Shown: positions 1-8,356 of the stretch, piece after piece
How positions within the stretch are numbered: the first letter of the stretch is position 1
Layout: the number at the start of each line of letters is the position of its first letter
NCBI GenBank assembly: GCA_905233915.1
Contig: CAJOFM010000004.1
Coordinates: forward strand, 248,001-312,000
Reading direction: 5' to 3'
Source of the DNA: an uncultured Muribaculaceae bacterium
GTDB taxonomy: Bacteria > Bacteroidota > Bacteroidia > Bacteroidales > Muribaculaceae
Length of the DNA: 64,000 nt
Notes under the pieces: generated by a model
Told to the model about the DNA's origin: nothing
The model's input: the letters and a program-made list of their open reading frames with translations, nothing else
Database searches by the model: none
Program-made: the position numbers and the translations under genes

Positions 1-536
1 AGATGCTCTCGCAGTACAGCGCGGCGATGAACAGCGGCAACACGATGCTGCAGGACAGCCTCAAGAATGTCATCAACGCCGACTTCAAGCACTTTGGCTA
101 CGCCTATCTCGACAACCCCGAGGAGGCCATCCCCAATGTGCCCCTGACGTTCTACACGTTCCACTTCATGGTGACCGTTGGCGGCTACCTGCTGGTGTTC
201 CTGTTACTGGCGCTGTTCTTCGTGTATAAGCCCAATATCTTGAACAAGGCCAAGTGGGCCAAGTGGTGGCACATCCTGGCCATCATCACCATTCCGCTGA
301 CCTACCTGTGCAGCGCGAGCGGATGGATTGTCGCCGAGGTGGGACGCCAGCCCTGGACCATCCAAGACCTGATGCCCAACAAAGTGGCCATCAGCGACTT
401 GAGCGCAGGTTATGTACAGACGACCTTCTGGATCTTTGCCGTGGTGTTCACCGCCTTGCTGATTGCCGACATCGGCATCATCTGCAAGCAGATTTCCAAG
501 AAGTCGCAGACCGATTTAGACACCGTTAACGATTAA
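1..536 (+). CDS. cydA: Cytochrome bd ubiquinol oxidase subunit I, C-terminal part (cut by window start)
   Basis: This is the last 177 or so residues of the quinol-oxidising, haem-carrying subunit of cytochrome bd oxidase, an inner-membrane enzyme that reduces oxygen at very low concentration. The fragment shows the family signature GRQPW (fragment residues 114-118), a TFHFM segment whose Met matches the haem b558 ligand position, and hydrophobic segments at about residues 58-75, 90-106 and 138-160. The frame is open back to base 1, so the first ATG at base 3 is internal, not the start. The gene is followed after 18 bases by cydB, with which it should form a two-gene operon. The identity is secure from the motif and the neighbour; the N-terminal half lies outside the window. 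Confidence 0.93.
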   Translation, partial: MLSQYSAAMNSGNTMLQDSLKNVINADFKHFGYAYLDNPEEAIPNVPLTFYTFHFMVTVGGYLLVFLLLALFFVYKPNILNKAKWAKWWHILAIITIPLTYLCSASGWIVAEVGRQPWTIQDLMPNKVAISDLSAGYVQTTFWIFAVVFTALLIADIGIICKQISKKSQTDLDTVND

Positions 537-554
537 GGAAGGAGGACCCAAGAC

Positions 555-1688
555 ATGACAACATACAATCTGTTACAGAATTACTGGTGGCTCATCATGT
601 CGGTGCTGGGTGCTTTGCTGGTGTTCCTGCTCATGGTGCAGGGCGGCCAGTCGATGCTCATCCACTATGCCAAACCCGACAAGCGCGCGCTGCTCATCAA
701 CTCGATGGGCCGCAAGTGGGAGTTGACCTACACAACCCTAGTGACCTTTGGCGGCGCCTTCTTCGCCTCGTTCCCGTTGTTCTACAGCACCAGCTTCGGC
801 GGTGCCTACTGGCTGTGGATGCTCATCCTGTTCAGCTTCGTCATCCAGGCCATCAGCTATGAGTACCGTTCCAAGCCCGGCAACATCTATGGCTCGCGCT
901 TCTATGACACGCTGTTGCTGATTAATGGCATCGTGGGTCCCGTCCTGCTGGGCGTGGCCGTTGCGACGATGTTCTTTGGTGCCGAATTCACGGTGACCAA
1001 GAGCAACATCCTCAACGTGCAGGGCTCGTCCATCTCGCAGTGGGGTCCAAAGCATGGCATCGAGGCCATCTTCTACTGGAAAAACCTGCTGTTCGGTGTG
1101 ATGGTGTTCTTCCTGGCACGCACCCTGGCATCGCTCTACTTCATCAATAACATCGACGATGACGAGGTCAATGCCAGCCAGCGCCACCAGCTGCTCATCA
1201 ATGCGGGCGTGTTCGTGCCCCTGTTCCTTGCCGTGGTGGTGGTCATCCTCACGTCGCCGGGTGTGGGCTATGACGACAGCGGTAATTGCCAGTGGGAGGC
1301 CTACAAGTACCTCCACAACTTCTTAACGATGTGGTGGGCTCTCATCATCCTGCTCATCGGCGTGGTGATGGTGCTCTACGGTGTCATCAAGACGCTCTTG
1401 AAGGGCAACTTCAAGCAAGGCATCTGGCCCGCAGGCATCGGCACCGTGCTTGTGGTGATGACCTTGTTTTGGGTGATGGGCTACAACAACACCGCCTACC
1501 TGCCCTCGCTGCTCGATGTGCAGAGTTCGCTCACGCTGCGCAACAGTTCGTCAAGTGAGTTCACCCTCACCGTGATGAGTGTCGTGTCGATTCTCGTGCC
1601 CTTTGTGCTGGCCTACATCGCCTACTGCTGGTACAAGATGGACCACCGCAAACTCACCAGCGACGAGATCATAAGTATTAGGCTTTAG
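555..1688 (+). CDS. cydB: Cytochrome bd ubiquinol oxidase subunit II
   Basis: Second subunit of the bd oxidase, 377 residues, with about nine hydrophobic segments (for example 14-30, 80-100, 120-141, 176-193, 216-235, 258-280, 297-315, 347-367), the usual topology. It stabilises the haem-bearing CydA in the membrane. An unusually good Shine-Dalgarno stretch, GGAGG at 541-545 within an AAGGAAGGAGG run, lies nine bases before the ATG; such sites are uncommon in Bacteroidetes and support this start. The last residues (IRL) and the TAG stop at 1686-1688 fall inside a 7-base-period repeat array that begins at 1678, so the original C-terminus may have been altered by the array. A hairpin follows at 1721-1748. 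Confidence 0.94.
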   Translation: MTTYNLLQNYWWLIMSVLGALLVFLLMVQGGQSMLIHYAKPDKRALLINSMGRKWELTYTTLVTFGGAFFASFPLFYSTSFGGAYWLWMLILFSFVIQAISYEYRSKPGNIYGSRFYDTLLLINGIVGPVLLGVAVATMFFGAEFTVTKSNILNVQGSSISQWGPKHGIEAIFYWKNLLFGVMVFFLARTLASLYFINNIDDDEVNASQRHQLLINAGVFVPLFLAVVVVILTSPGVGYDDSGNCQWEAYKYLHNFLTMWWALIILLIGVVMVLYGVIKTLLKGNFKQGIWPAGIGTVLVVMTLFWVMGYNNTAYLPSLLDVQSSLTLRNSSSSEFTLTVMSVVSILVPFVLAYIAYCWYKMDHRKLTSDEIISIRL

Positions 1689-1719
1689 GCTTTAGGTGTT
1701 AGGCTTTAGGTATAGGATT
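1678..1719 (+). repeat. Heptad array A (TTAGGCT units)
   Basis: Six consecutive 7-base units: TTAGGCT, TTAGGCT, TTAGGTG, TTAGGCT, TTAGGTA, TAGGATT. The cydB stop codon is the TAG of the second unit. Because 7 is not a multiple of 3, successive TAGs fall in all three reading frames. Confidence 0.9.
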
Positions 1720-1720
1720 A

Positions 1721-1748
1721 GTGGCACCCACTGCTCGGTGGATGCCAC
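1721..1748 (+). terminator. Probable transcription terminator after cydAB
   Basis: Hairpin GTGGCA/TGCCAC plus CCAC/GTGG with one internal mismatch and a six-base loop, followed by an AT-rich stretch (TAATTATTTTG). It lies between cydB and a convergent gene, so it may serve both directions. The T-run is broken, so efficiency is uncertain. Confidence 0.55.
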
Positions 1749-1807
1749 TAATTATTTTGCTTTGATTTCCCAGCCTTCAAGCCTATTCTTGTTTCTGGCG
1801 AGAGAGT

Positions 1808-2275
1808 TTAGTTGCCGCGCTGCTGGCGCCTGGTGGTGAAGCCTTCGGTGATTTGGCTGTAATTGTCCACGTCCTTGTAGAGGATCCAGTAGGTCGTGCC
1901 ACCGATTGACACATCGTCCCTACCGCCACTGCCGGTGGGCACAACGTAGGCCTGGGCGAAACGCCATCCGAACTGCGTCAGGTAATTGAGCGCATCAATC
2001 ATCGAGTTGAACTTGATTTCCTTTCCGTTGCGGTCAACGAGCCTGGACTCACTCATGGAGGTCAGCCATGACGTGCTCTGGCCGAAATCAATCGATACCT
2101 TCACCTTGGTGCTGAACAACTGTCCCTCACACGACAACTGGGCATACACCCGCTTAGCAGCGGGGTTAAATCCTTCAACTTCACTGATTTGTGCAGGAGC
2201 TACTTCGACGGCATCCTGGGCAAAACCCATCAGTGCTGATACAAGCAATACAAATAATAAAACGGTTTTCTTCAT
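1808..2275 (-). CDS. Secreted hypothetical protein
   Basis: About 155 residues starting at the MKKTVLLF methionine (codon 2273-2275), chosen because it opens a clear signal peptide (hydrophobic core then GFAQ cleavage region). An upstream ATG at 2323 would place extra polar residues before the signal peptide and is unlikely. The mature part contains a KVKVSIDFGQ segment and a region ending in a YWILYKDVDN strand, and is predicted to be a small beta-rich exported domain. I recognise no catalytic motif and do not assign a function. It stands alone, convergent to cydB and divergent from the DUF2027 gene. Expression from its own promoter is likely but no clear box was seen. Confidence 0.7.
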   Translation of the reverse strand: MKKTVLLFVLLVSALMGFAQDAVEVAPAQISEVEGFNPAAKRVYAQLSCEGQLFSTKVKVSIDFGQSTSWLTSMSESRLVDRNGKEIKFNSMIDALNYLTQFGWRFAQAYVVPTGSGGRDDVSIGGTTYWILYKDVDNYSQITEGFTTRRQQRGN

Positions 2276-2351
2276 CTTGATTATTTTAAGTTCTGTTTTG
2301 AATGAAAACGTGAAGAGCGTCATTTATATTTCATCAATGAGCATATTTTTG

Positions 2352-2359
2352 TATCTTTG
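2352..2359 (+). promoter_or_regulatory. Promoter -7 box for the DUF2027-Smr gene
   Basis: TATCTTTG fits the Bacteroidetes -7 consensus TAnnTTTG and lies 24 bases before the ATG at 2384. No clear -33 TTTG was found at the expected spacing. Confidence 0.55.
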
Positions 2360-2383
2360 CAGCCTAAATAAAACGAAATCATC

Positions 2384-3447
2384 ATGAATGTAAAGGTTAA
2401 CGATATCGTGCGCTTCCTTAATGACGTGGGAGGCGGCAGAGTTTCCAGGATTGACGGCAAGACCGTCTATGTGGAGGATAGCGACCTGCAATGGAGCGCG
2501 ACCTTGTTGTCGTGGGACAAGCCGGGACCAAGGCATCGGCCTATGAGCGGCCATTGGATATCCGCACCCGACAAGTCGAGCCCGATAAACCCGCACCCAG
2601 GCCCCAACCCGCGCCCGAGCCTGTCCTGCCCATCGAGGAGACGCCCGAAGGCGAGGTGCTGAACGTCGTGCTGGGCTATGAAGCCCGCGAAATCAAGCAC
2701 TTGAACACCACCACGTTCTATGCCTCGCTGGTCAACGACTCGAACTATTTCCTGTATTTCACCTACATGACCCGCGGTGATGGTGACGGCGAGTGGAAGA
2801 CGCGCTATCACGGCATCGTGGAGCCCAACATCCAGGTGCAACTCGAGGAATTCGGCCACGACGACTTAAACGACATGACACACATTGCCGTGCAGTATGT
2901 CGCCTTCAAGCAGGGCAAAGGCTTTAAGCTGAAGAATCCCGCCCTCATCGAGCAACGCCTCGACGTGACCAAGTTCTACAAGGTGCATTGCTTCCACGAT
3001 AACCCCTACTTCGACGTGCCCGTCATCGCTGTGGAGATCGTGACCAACGACCGTCCCGCCCGCCAGATGCGCATCGACAGCGGCGAGCTGGAGCGCGCCA
3101 TGAAGGAGAAAAAGCGCATGGACCGCCCACAACGCAAACCCGTACAAAAGAAAGTCGATAACAATGGTATCATCGTGCAGGACCTGCACATCTCCTCGCT
3201 GATGGACAACCTGAACGGTATGACGCCCGGCGCCATCCTCGAGTACCAGATGGACAAGTTCCGCGAGGTGATGGACGCCAACCTGAGCAAGCATGGCCAG
3301 CGCATCGTCTTCATCCACGGCAAGGGAGAGGGCAAGCTGCGCCAGCATCTGTTGAGCGAGCTCAAGCGCCGCTACCCGCGCTGCACCGCCCAGGACGCCA
3401 GCTTCCGCGAGTACGGCTTCGGCGCCACCCAAGTCACCATCCACTAA
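2384..3447 (+). pseudogene. DUF2027-Smr domain protein, frameshifted
   Basis: The gene opens at 2384 with MNVKVNDIVRFLNDVGGGRV, the conserved start of DUF2027 proteins, but after about VEDSDLQW the frame is lost. The rest of the protein continues in another frame from about 2494 (ERDLVVV...) to the stop at 3447. In the second frame a TAG at 2479 blocks upstream reading, and the ATG at 2491 lies inside the conserved domain, so it is not a credible natural start. Family members normally have about three more residues here, which suggests a deletion of about 10 bases. The C-terminal Smr domain looks intact, with DLHI near its start, FIHGKGEG, and EYGFGATQV at the end. Smr domains bind or nick branched nucleic acids; the role of DUF2027-Smr proteins is not established. 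Whether this is a real mutation or an assembly error cannot be told from the sequence. Confidence 0.8.
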
Positions 3448-3482
3448 GGTCCTTCTTTTCAAGACATCAACTCTTATAATAG

Positions 3483-3554
3483 GAAAACAATAAATACAAT
3501 AAGCACAATTAGCTGGCTTTTAGCATTATTGTGCTTATTGTATTTATTGTTTTC
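3483..3554. terminator. Long perfect hairpin between convergent genes
   Basis: A perfect 27-base inverted repeat (arms 3483-3509 and 3528-3554) with an 18-base loop. The arms are AT-rich, with A-rich and T-rich ends, so it can act as a bidirectional terminator for the convergent Smr-domain and peptidase genes. It is much longer than a normal intrinsic terminator. Confidence 0.75.
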
Positions 3555-3572
3555 TTTCTTTTATTTGGGGCG

Positions 3573-4283
3573 TTACTTCAGGATGGGGAAGCGGAACTGG
3601 CGCAGTTGGCGTTCCAGTTCTTTTTCCTTGTCGCCGCAGTATTGGTTGCACAGGGCATGGAACTCGGGCGAGTGGTTCATGTGGGTGAGATGCGCCAGTT
3701 CGTGGCAAATGATGTAGCGCACCAGTTCCTCGGGCATGAACATCAGGTTTCGGGACAATTGGATGACCTTCTTGGCCGTGCAGTGGCCCAACTTGCGCAT
3801 GCCACGCCCGATTTCAAAGCCGGCAGGCTTTAAGCCTAAACTATCGGCCACTTGATGCGCCAAGGGCAGCAACACAGCTTGTGCCTGAACTTCCATGGCA
3901 CGACCAATGACACTGGATATCGTGCGCTTGATGTCCTCATCGTTAAGGTCAGCGCTGTCGTGGACTTGCAGGTGCAGGGTGTCTTCTTCCCAATGATTAA
4001 GAATATAACCCGGCATGCGAGACTGGGACTCGATGACAACACGGCACTTGTAACATTCTATAAGCTGCCCGATATGGAATGTCACCCCCTCGGGACGAGG
4101 GAATTGACGCAGTTGCTCACGGTGAGCATTCACTATGCGCTGCAGATCAGCAACCGACACGCCCAGCGGTGCCCGCATCAGCAGATTACCGTCGGCATGA
4201 TAAGCAAACCGCACCGAGGTCATCCCTCGGCGCAGTTCCACATATATCTTTCCAAATTCCTTGTCCTCGATGTAACCTTTCAT
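3573..4283 (-). CDS. YgjP/SprT-like M48-type metallopeptidase
   Basis: A 236-residue soluble protein of the YgjP/WLM (DUF45) zinc-peptidase family. Visible evidence is HELAHLTHMNHSPEFH at about residues 194-209: HExxH supplies two zinc ligands and the catalytic Glu, and the downstream H is the likely third ligand. A tail rich in basic and acidic residues (KEKELERQLRQF) follows. The N-terminal 60 residues match the family's beta-rich segment. There is no signal peptide, so it should act in the cytoplasm. The closest known relatives are poorly characterised; some SprT-like proteins cut DNA-protein crosslinks, but that role is not shown here. It lies alone, downstream of trpS on the same strand. 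Confidence 0.83.
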   Translation of the reverse strand: MKGYIEDKEFGKIYVELRRGMTSVRFAYHADGNLLMRAPLGVSVADLQRIVNAHREQLRQFPRPEGVTFHIGQLIECYKCRVVIESQSRMPGYILNHWEEDTLHLQVHDSADLNDEDIKRTISSVIGRAMEVQAQAVLLPLAHQVADSLGLKPAGFEIGRGMRKLGHCTAKKVIQLSRNLMFMPEELVRYIICHELAHLTHMNHSPEFHALCNQYCGDKEKELERQLRQFRFPILK

Positions 4284-4371
4284 CGATAGCTTTTGGATTT
4301 GTCAAACAACAATTATATAATAAAGTTGTTAATATAGTTTATTGTTGTTCAAGTTGTTTGATTGATAGTTT

Positions 4372-5448
4372 TTAGAATTTGGTGATGCCCATAATCTCGC
4401 GAACGTCGGCCAGCGTCTTGCCGGCACGGGCACGGGCACGCTCGGCACCCATCTCAAGGACGCGGTGCAGGTAGGCATCATCGTTCTCGATGTCCAGGAT
4501 GCGCTCACGGATGGGCGTGGTCATGGCCACGATATCCTCGGCTATCTCCTTCTTGAGGTCGCCATAGCGAATCGAGCAGTTGTTGTAGGCGTCGGTGAAG
4601 AACTGAACCTTGTCGGGGGTGCCGACGAGCTTCAGGATGGTGAAGAGGTTCTGCACGGGTTCGGCCATGGGCTGGTTGGGCTCGGTGGGACCACCATCGG
4701 TCACAGCACGCATCACCTTCTTGCGGATGGTCTTCTCGTCATCCACCAGATAGATGCAGTTACCCTCGCTCTTGCCCATCTTGCCGCTGCCGTCCAGGCC
4801 AGGCACCTTGACGGGTGCACTGCCGAAGTTGAAGTTCTGCGGCTCCTTGAAGTACTCGGTCTTGTAGAACGAGTTGAAGCGACGGGCGAAACGGCGGGTC
4901 AGCTCCAGATGCTGTTCCTGGTCCTTGCCAACGGGCACGAAGTCGGCGCGCTGGATGAGGATATCCACTGCCATCAGCGTGGGATAGGTCAGCAGGCCGG
5001 CGTTCACACGCTTGTTGGTGCTGGCACCGATAATCTCCTTGGCCACGTCCTCGTCATCGTCACCCTGAGTGGGTGCGGTGATACCGAGAGCCTTGCGGGC
5101 CTTATCCTTAAATGCGGCGGTGCGCATCAGCTCGCCGATGCCCACATGCATGTTGAGCAACAAGTACATCTCGCTGACTTCGGGAACGTCGCTCTGAACA
5201 AAAATAGTTGATTTCTCGGGGTCCAAACCTGCTGCTAAGTATTCAGCCAGGATGTGGCGCACGTTGGTATGCAATTCCTTGGGGTCAGGGTTAGTCGTGA
5301 GCGCATGCAGGTCGGCAATAAAGTAATAACTGTCATACTTGCCCTCGTTCTGCATCTTCACGAAGTTACTCAAAGCACCCAGATAGTTACCCAGATGCAA
5401 CTGACCTGTGGGTCGTATTCCGCTTAAAACAATCTTCTTGTTATCCAT
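4372..5448 (-). CDS. trpS: Tryptophanyl-tRNA synthetase
   Basis: Charges tRNA-Trp with tryptophan in the cytoplasm. The 358-residue protein has the class I signatures: HLGN (the HIGH motif) at residues 18-21 and KMGKS (the KMSKS motif) at 223-227. It carries the Bacteroidetes-type insertion with an acidic run (GDDDEDVAKE) at about 129-138. The start MDNKKIVLSGIRPTG is typical of the family. A promoter box lies 35 bases upstream at 5483-5490. The gene is flanked by same-strand genes but with gaps of about 90-100 bases on both sides, so it is probably its own transcription unit. Confidence 0.97.
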   Translation of the reverse strand: MDNKKIVLSGIRPTGQLHLGNYLGALSNFVKMQNEGKYDSYYFIADLHALTTNPDPKELHTNVRHILAEYLAAGLDPEKSTIFVQSDVPEVSEMYLLLNMHVGIGELMRTAAFKDKARKALGITAPTQGDDDEDVAKEIIGASTNKRVNAGLLTYPTLMAVDILIQRADFVPVGKDQEQHLELTRRFARRFNSFYKTEYFKEPQNFNFGSAPVKVPGLDGSGKMGKSEGNCIYLVDDEKTIRKKVMRAVTDGGPTEPNQPMAEPVQNLFTILKLVGTPDKVQFFTDAYNNCSIRYGDLKKEIAEDIVAMTTPIRERILDIENDDAYLHRVLEMGAERARARAGKTLADVREIMGITKF

Positions 5449-5482
5449 ATTCAGTTTCCAGTAATTTTTATATCAATGGCCG

Positions 5483-5490
5483 CAAAGGTA
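5483..5490 (-). promoter_or_regulatory. Promoter -7 box for trpS
   Basis: TACCTTTG on the minus strand, matching TAnnTTTG, 35 bases before the trpS ATG. A weak ATTG lies about 20 bases further upstream in the -33 position. Confidence 0.6.
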
Positions 5491-5548
5491 ATGAAAAAAA
5501 CTGGAACGGCTGCAATAAATAACAGATTAGCGGTAATCAGTTAACGGA

Positions 5549-7012
5549 TTATAGCGTGACGGTCAGGGTCAGATCGTTGATGCAGGTCTCATTGGAGGTA
5601 CCCACGGCATTATGGTCCTCGAGGACGCTTTTCATCATGGGTTCGAGCTTGGGATACACCGCTTCAAGGAAGAAGTCCCACAGGTTATCAGCCTGATTGG
5701 GCACCACCTCCTCAATCATGGCATGTATGCCCTGTTTGGCCTGCTCAATGATTGAATCGACGTCTTTCTCGCCCTCGTTGCCCTCGACAATGGCTAGCAT
5801 GGTGCGGGACAGCACTTCTCTCAAGTGACGCAAGGCCAATTGTGTAGCCTGCTGCTGTGTCTCGGGAATGCGCACTTCTCCCCCACCCATTGCGAGCATC
5901 TTCTTGAGTTGCTCCACATGGCCACCCAGTTTACTCCATGCCTTGCCCGAAATCATCGAGGCGACGACTGGGGTCGCATTGATGATGCGTTGACGACCCA
6001 GCGCACGCAGGTCGGGGCACGACTGCGTCGCATTAAGCCAACGGGTGACGACATCCAGTTTCTTCTTACCACGGTCAAGCGTTGCCACCCTCATCGCAAA
6101 CGGATAACAGATGGCCGAACCAGTCGAAATCTCGACTATGCTGTCGGTGCGCTCGGCATTTTGCTGGGTTGCGGCATCGGTCACATGCAGGTGACCCGTG
6201 AAAATGGTGTGCACTCCTGCCTCCAAGAGCTGTTTGGCGACAGTATCATGCCTTGTAATGATGTAATTGCCAAGCAGTTGGTCCTGCCGTTCAAAATGCG
6301 GAACCAGGTGGTGATGCATCATGGCGATGACCTGCTTGCCTTGCGATTTAGCCTGGGTGGCTTGTTCAACCACCCACTGCAACGTTTCAGGCTTGATCTG
6401 CCCGCCACTGTGATAAGTGTTCACACTATCACCTCGGGCCATGAGCTGGTTCAACTCATCCATGTTGCTGTCGATGCCTATCATCACAACACCCTTGATA
6501 GGTTCACAGCAGTAACTCAGCGACGAAGGGTCGCGGCGGGAAGTCTTCCCGTAACCGTAATTGCGGTAAATCTGGGCAAATTCCTCTCGGGTGACCGTTG
6601 CCGTCGGCAAGGTGTTGTCACCATTGTAACTGACCGCTCCAGGATTGTTGCAATCGTGATTGCCGGGGATGACCAGCGGCTGAATGCCGTTGGCTGCCAT
6701 GCGATTGAGGTGTTCAACCATGCGCTCATGGCTCAAGCGTTCACCATTGTTGGTGAGGTCACCCGTTATCAGCACCAGCTTGGGATTGAGGGCTAGGATG
6801 CTATCGGTGATGGTTCCCATTATCTCGTCGCTCAGCGCCATCATTTTGAACTCGCTGGCTTCAGCGCGGTCGATAGCACTGCCTGGGGTCACAAGTTCAG
6901 GAGCGAGCAGGTGGGTATCGCTGATAATCACTATGCGGTCACCGGCAGAACGTGCGGCGGTTTCCAATGTGAGCAATGAAGACAATATCATTAATATAAG
7001 TCTAGTTTTCAT
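5549..7012 (-). CDS. Exported metallophosphoesterase
   Basis: A 487-residue calcineurin-like phosphoesterase with an N-terminal signal peptide (MKTRLILMILSSLLTLETAA). The metal-binding motifs appear in the usual order: SDTH near residue 32, a GDLTNNGE block, PGNHDCNN, MMHHH, and TGHLHV. These bind a di-metal centre that hydrolyses phosphoesters. Substrate cannot be read from the sequence; related exported enzymes act on nucleotides, sugar phosphates or teichoic-type polymers. The last 150 residues are helical and not recognised. It is followed at a distance by trpS and preceded by aroA on the same strand, but there is no functional link to either. Confidence 0.85.
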   Translation of the reverse strand: MKTRLILMILSSLLTLETAARSAGDRIVIISDTHLLAPELVTPGSAIDRAEASEFKMMALSDEIMGTITDSILALNPKLVLITGDLTNNGERLSHERMVEHLNRMAANGIQPLVIPGNHDCNNPGAVSYNGDNTLPTATVTREEFAQIYRNYGYGKTSRRDPSSLSYCCEPIKGVVMIGIDSNMDELNQLMARGDSVNTYHSGGQIKPETLQWVVEQATQAKSQGKQVIAMMHHHLVPHFERQDQLLGNYIITRHDTVAKQLLEAGVHTIFTGHLHVTDAATQQNAERTDSIVEISTGSAICYPFAMRVATLDRGKKKLDVVTRWLNATQSCPDLRALGRQRIINATPVVASMISGKAWSKLGGHVEQLKKMLAMGGGEVRIPETQQQATQLALRHLREVLSRTMLAIVEGNEGEKDVDSIIEQAKQGIHAMIEEVVPNQADNLWDFFLEAVYPKLEPMMKSVLEDHNAVGTSNETCINDLTLTVTL

Positions 7013-7033
7013 TTTTATCGCTTTTTATTGCAT

Positions 7034-8269
7034 TTATTGTGCCAACTCGCTAATCATGAAACCCGCTTGCCGCATGTGCCGCCAGAAGGCCGGATAGGAC
7101 TTGTCCACCACCTGGGCGTCACCGATGACCAAGCCAGGGAAACGCACAGCAGCGGGTGCAAAAGCCATCGCCAAGCGGTGGTCGCCATGGGTGTCGATGA
7201 CAGGGGGGCCAATCGTTCCCGACACGCGCTCACCATACCATGAGATGGCGTCATCGCTCTCAATCTTGAGCACATAACCCAGCTTGAGCAGCTCTTGCCG
7301 TAAGGCTTCAAGGCGGTCACTCTCCTTGCGGCGCAGGGTGCGCACGCCCGTCATGCGGAAAGAACGCTCCAGCAGGCACAGCAGCAGCGCCCAGGACATC
7401 GCCAGGTCGGGGGTGGCTGTCATGTCGGCAAAACAGGAACAGCAACACCCGATGAAATGGCTAGAATCAAGGGTCACACCACGGGCATCAAAGCGGGAAG
7501 CGATGCCCAGTTGGCTGGCTATTTCAACCAGATGCGCATCTCCCTGTATACTATGGGAAGAAAGGCCATCAAGCCTCAATGAAGACCCGGGCAGCAGGGC
7601 AGCCAGGGCATACCACGGTGCCGCCGAACTCCAGTCGGCCTCGACGATACAGTCATTGCCCTCGTAACCCTCTTCTATCACGATATCGTTACCGCTGACC
7701 TCAACTTGCGCCCCCATGTCACGCATCACGGCGGCGGTCATGTGGAAATAGGGAGCCGACACGATGTCGCCCATGAGATGAAGCGTTCCGCCCCCCACAA
7801 CGGGCATAATCATCATCACGGCTGAGACAAATTGCGAACTCACACTCCCGTCCATCACCACATCGCCACCATGCAACGCTGCACCTTGAATGCGCAGCGG
7901 CGGAAAACCCTCCTCGCCCAGATAGGTGATGTCAGCACCCATCGAGCGCAAGGCCTCCACCAGCGGGCCGATGGGACGTTGGCGCATACGGTCGTTGCCG
8001 TCGAGAGTGACGACACGCCCTTGTCGTGTGGCGAAATAGGCCGTGAGAAAACGCATCGCAGTTCCAGCGGGCCCCACATTGATGGTATCACTCGTGGTTG
8101 AGAGCGCCTCGACAACAGCGGCCGTGTCGTCGCACAACGCGGGATGCAGCACCTGTGGACCACCGCCGCACAGGGCAGCAATAATCAGTGCACGGTTGCT
8201 GATACTCTTTGACGCAGGCAGCGTGATGGCCGCATTGGCCTTCTCGGGTGGGTCGAGTCGCAGGTTCAT
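7034..8269 (-). CDS. aroA: 3-phosphoshikimate 1-carboxyvinyltransferase (EPSP synthase)
   Basis: Sixth step of the shikimate pathway: transfers enolpyruvate from PEP to shikimate-3-phosphate. The 411-residue protein starts MNLRLDPPEKANAAITLPASKS, with the substrate-binding SKSISNRALI segment near residues 20-29, a GPAGTAMRFLTAYFA segment matching the PEP-binding GNAGTAMR motif, and the C-terminal RRKESDRL and DTHGDHRLAMAF motifs. NAGT reads PAGT, as in many Bacteroidetes enzymes. Length is slightly shorter than the 427 residues of E. coli. The promoter box at 8295-8302 overlaps the divergent CvpA control region. Confidence 0.95.
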   Translation of the reverse strand: MNLRLDPPEKANAAITLPASKSISNRALIIAALCGGGPQVLHPALCDDTAAVVEALSTTSDTINVGPAGTAMRFLTAYFATRQGRVVTLDGNDRMRQRPIGPLVEALRSMGADITYLGEEGFPPLRIQGAALHGGDVVMDGSVSSQFVSAVMMIMPVVGGGTLHLMGDIVSAPYFHMTAAVMRDMGAQVEVSGNDIVIEEGYEGNDCIVEADWSSAAPWYALAALLPGSSLRLDGLSSHSIQGDAHLVEIASQLGIASRFDARGVTLDSSHFIGCCCSCFADMTATPDLAMSWALLLCLLERSFRMTGVRTLRRKESDRLEALRQELLKLGYVLKIESDDAISWYGERVSGTIGPPVIDTHGDHRLAMAFAPAAVRFPGLVIGDAQVVDKSYPAFWRHMRQAGFMISELAQ

Positions 8270-8294
8270 TTTTCACAAATCATTAATCTCATGG

Positions 8295-8302
8295 CAAAGG
8301 TA
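8295..8302 (-). promoter_or_regulatory. Promoter -7 box for aroA
   Basis: TACCTTTG on the minus strand, 26 bases upstream of the aroA ATG. It lies back to back with a plus-strand box at 8324-8331. Confidence 0.6.
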
Positions 8303-8323
8303 GTAAAATCCCGCGAATTGTCA

Positions 8324-8331
8324 TATCTTTG
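8324..8331 (+). promoter_or_regulatory. Promoter -7 box for the CvpA-like gene
   Basis: TATCTTTG, 26 bases before the chosen start at 8357. It supports that start over the earlier ATG at 8291, which would lie upstream of the promoter. Confidence 0.6.
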
Positions 8332-8356
8332 TACTTTCTTAAGAACTGAGAATAAC

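Noticed and set aside
2491-2493. ATG at 2491 as the true start of the DUF2027-Smr gene
   Set aside because: It lies inside the conserved N-terminal domain, has no promoter or leader of its own, and the canonical start is 107 bases upstream in another frame.
4303-4360. Inverted repeat between the YgjP-like gene and trpS as terminator
   Set aside because: Arms CAAACAAC/GTTGTTTG are short and AT-rich with a 42-base loop; likely too weak to act as a terminator.
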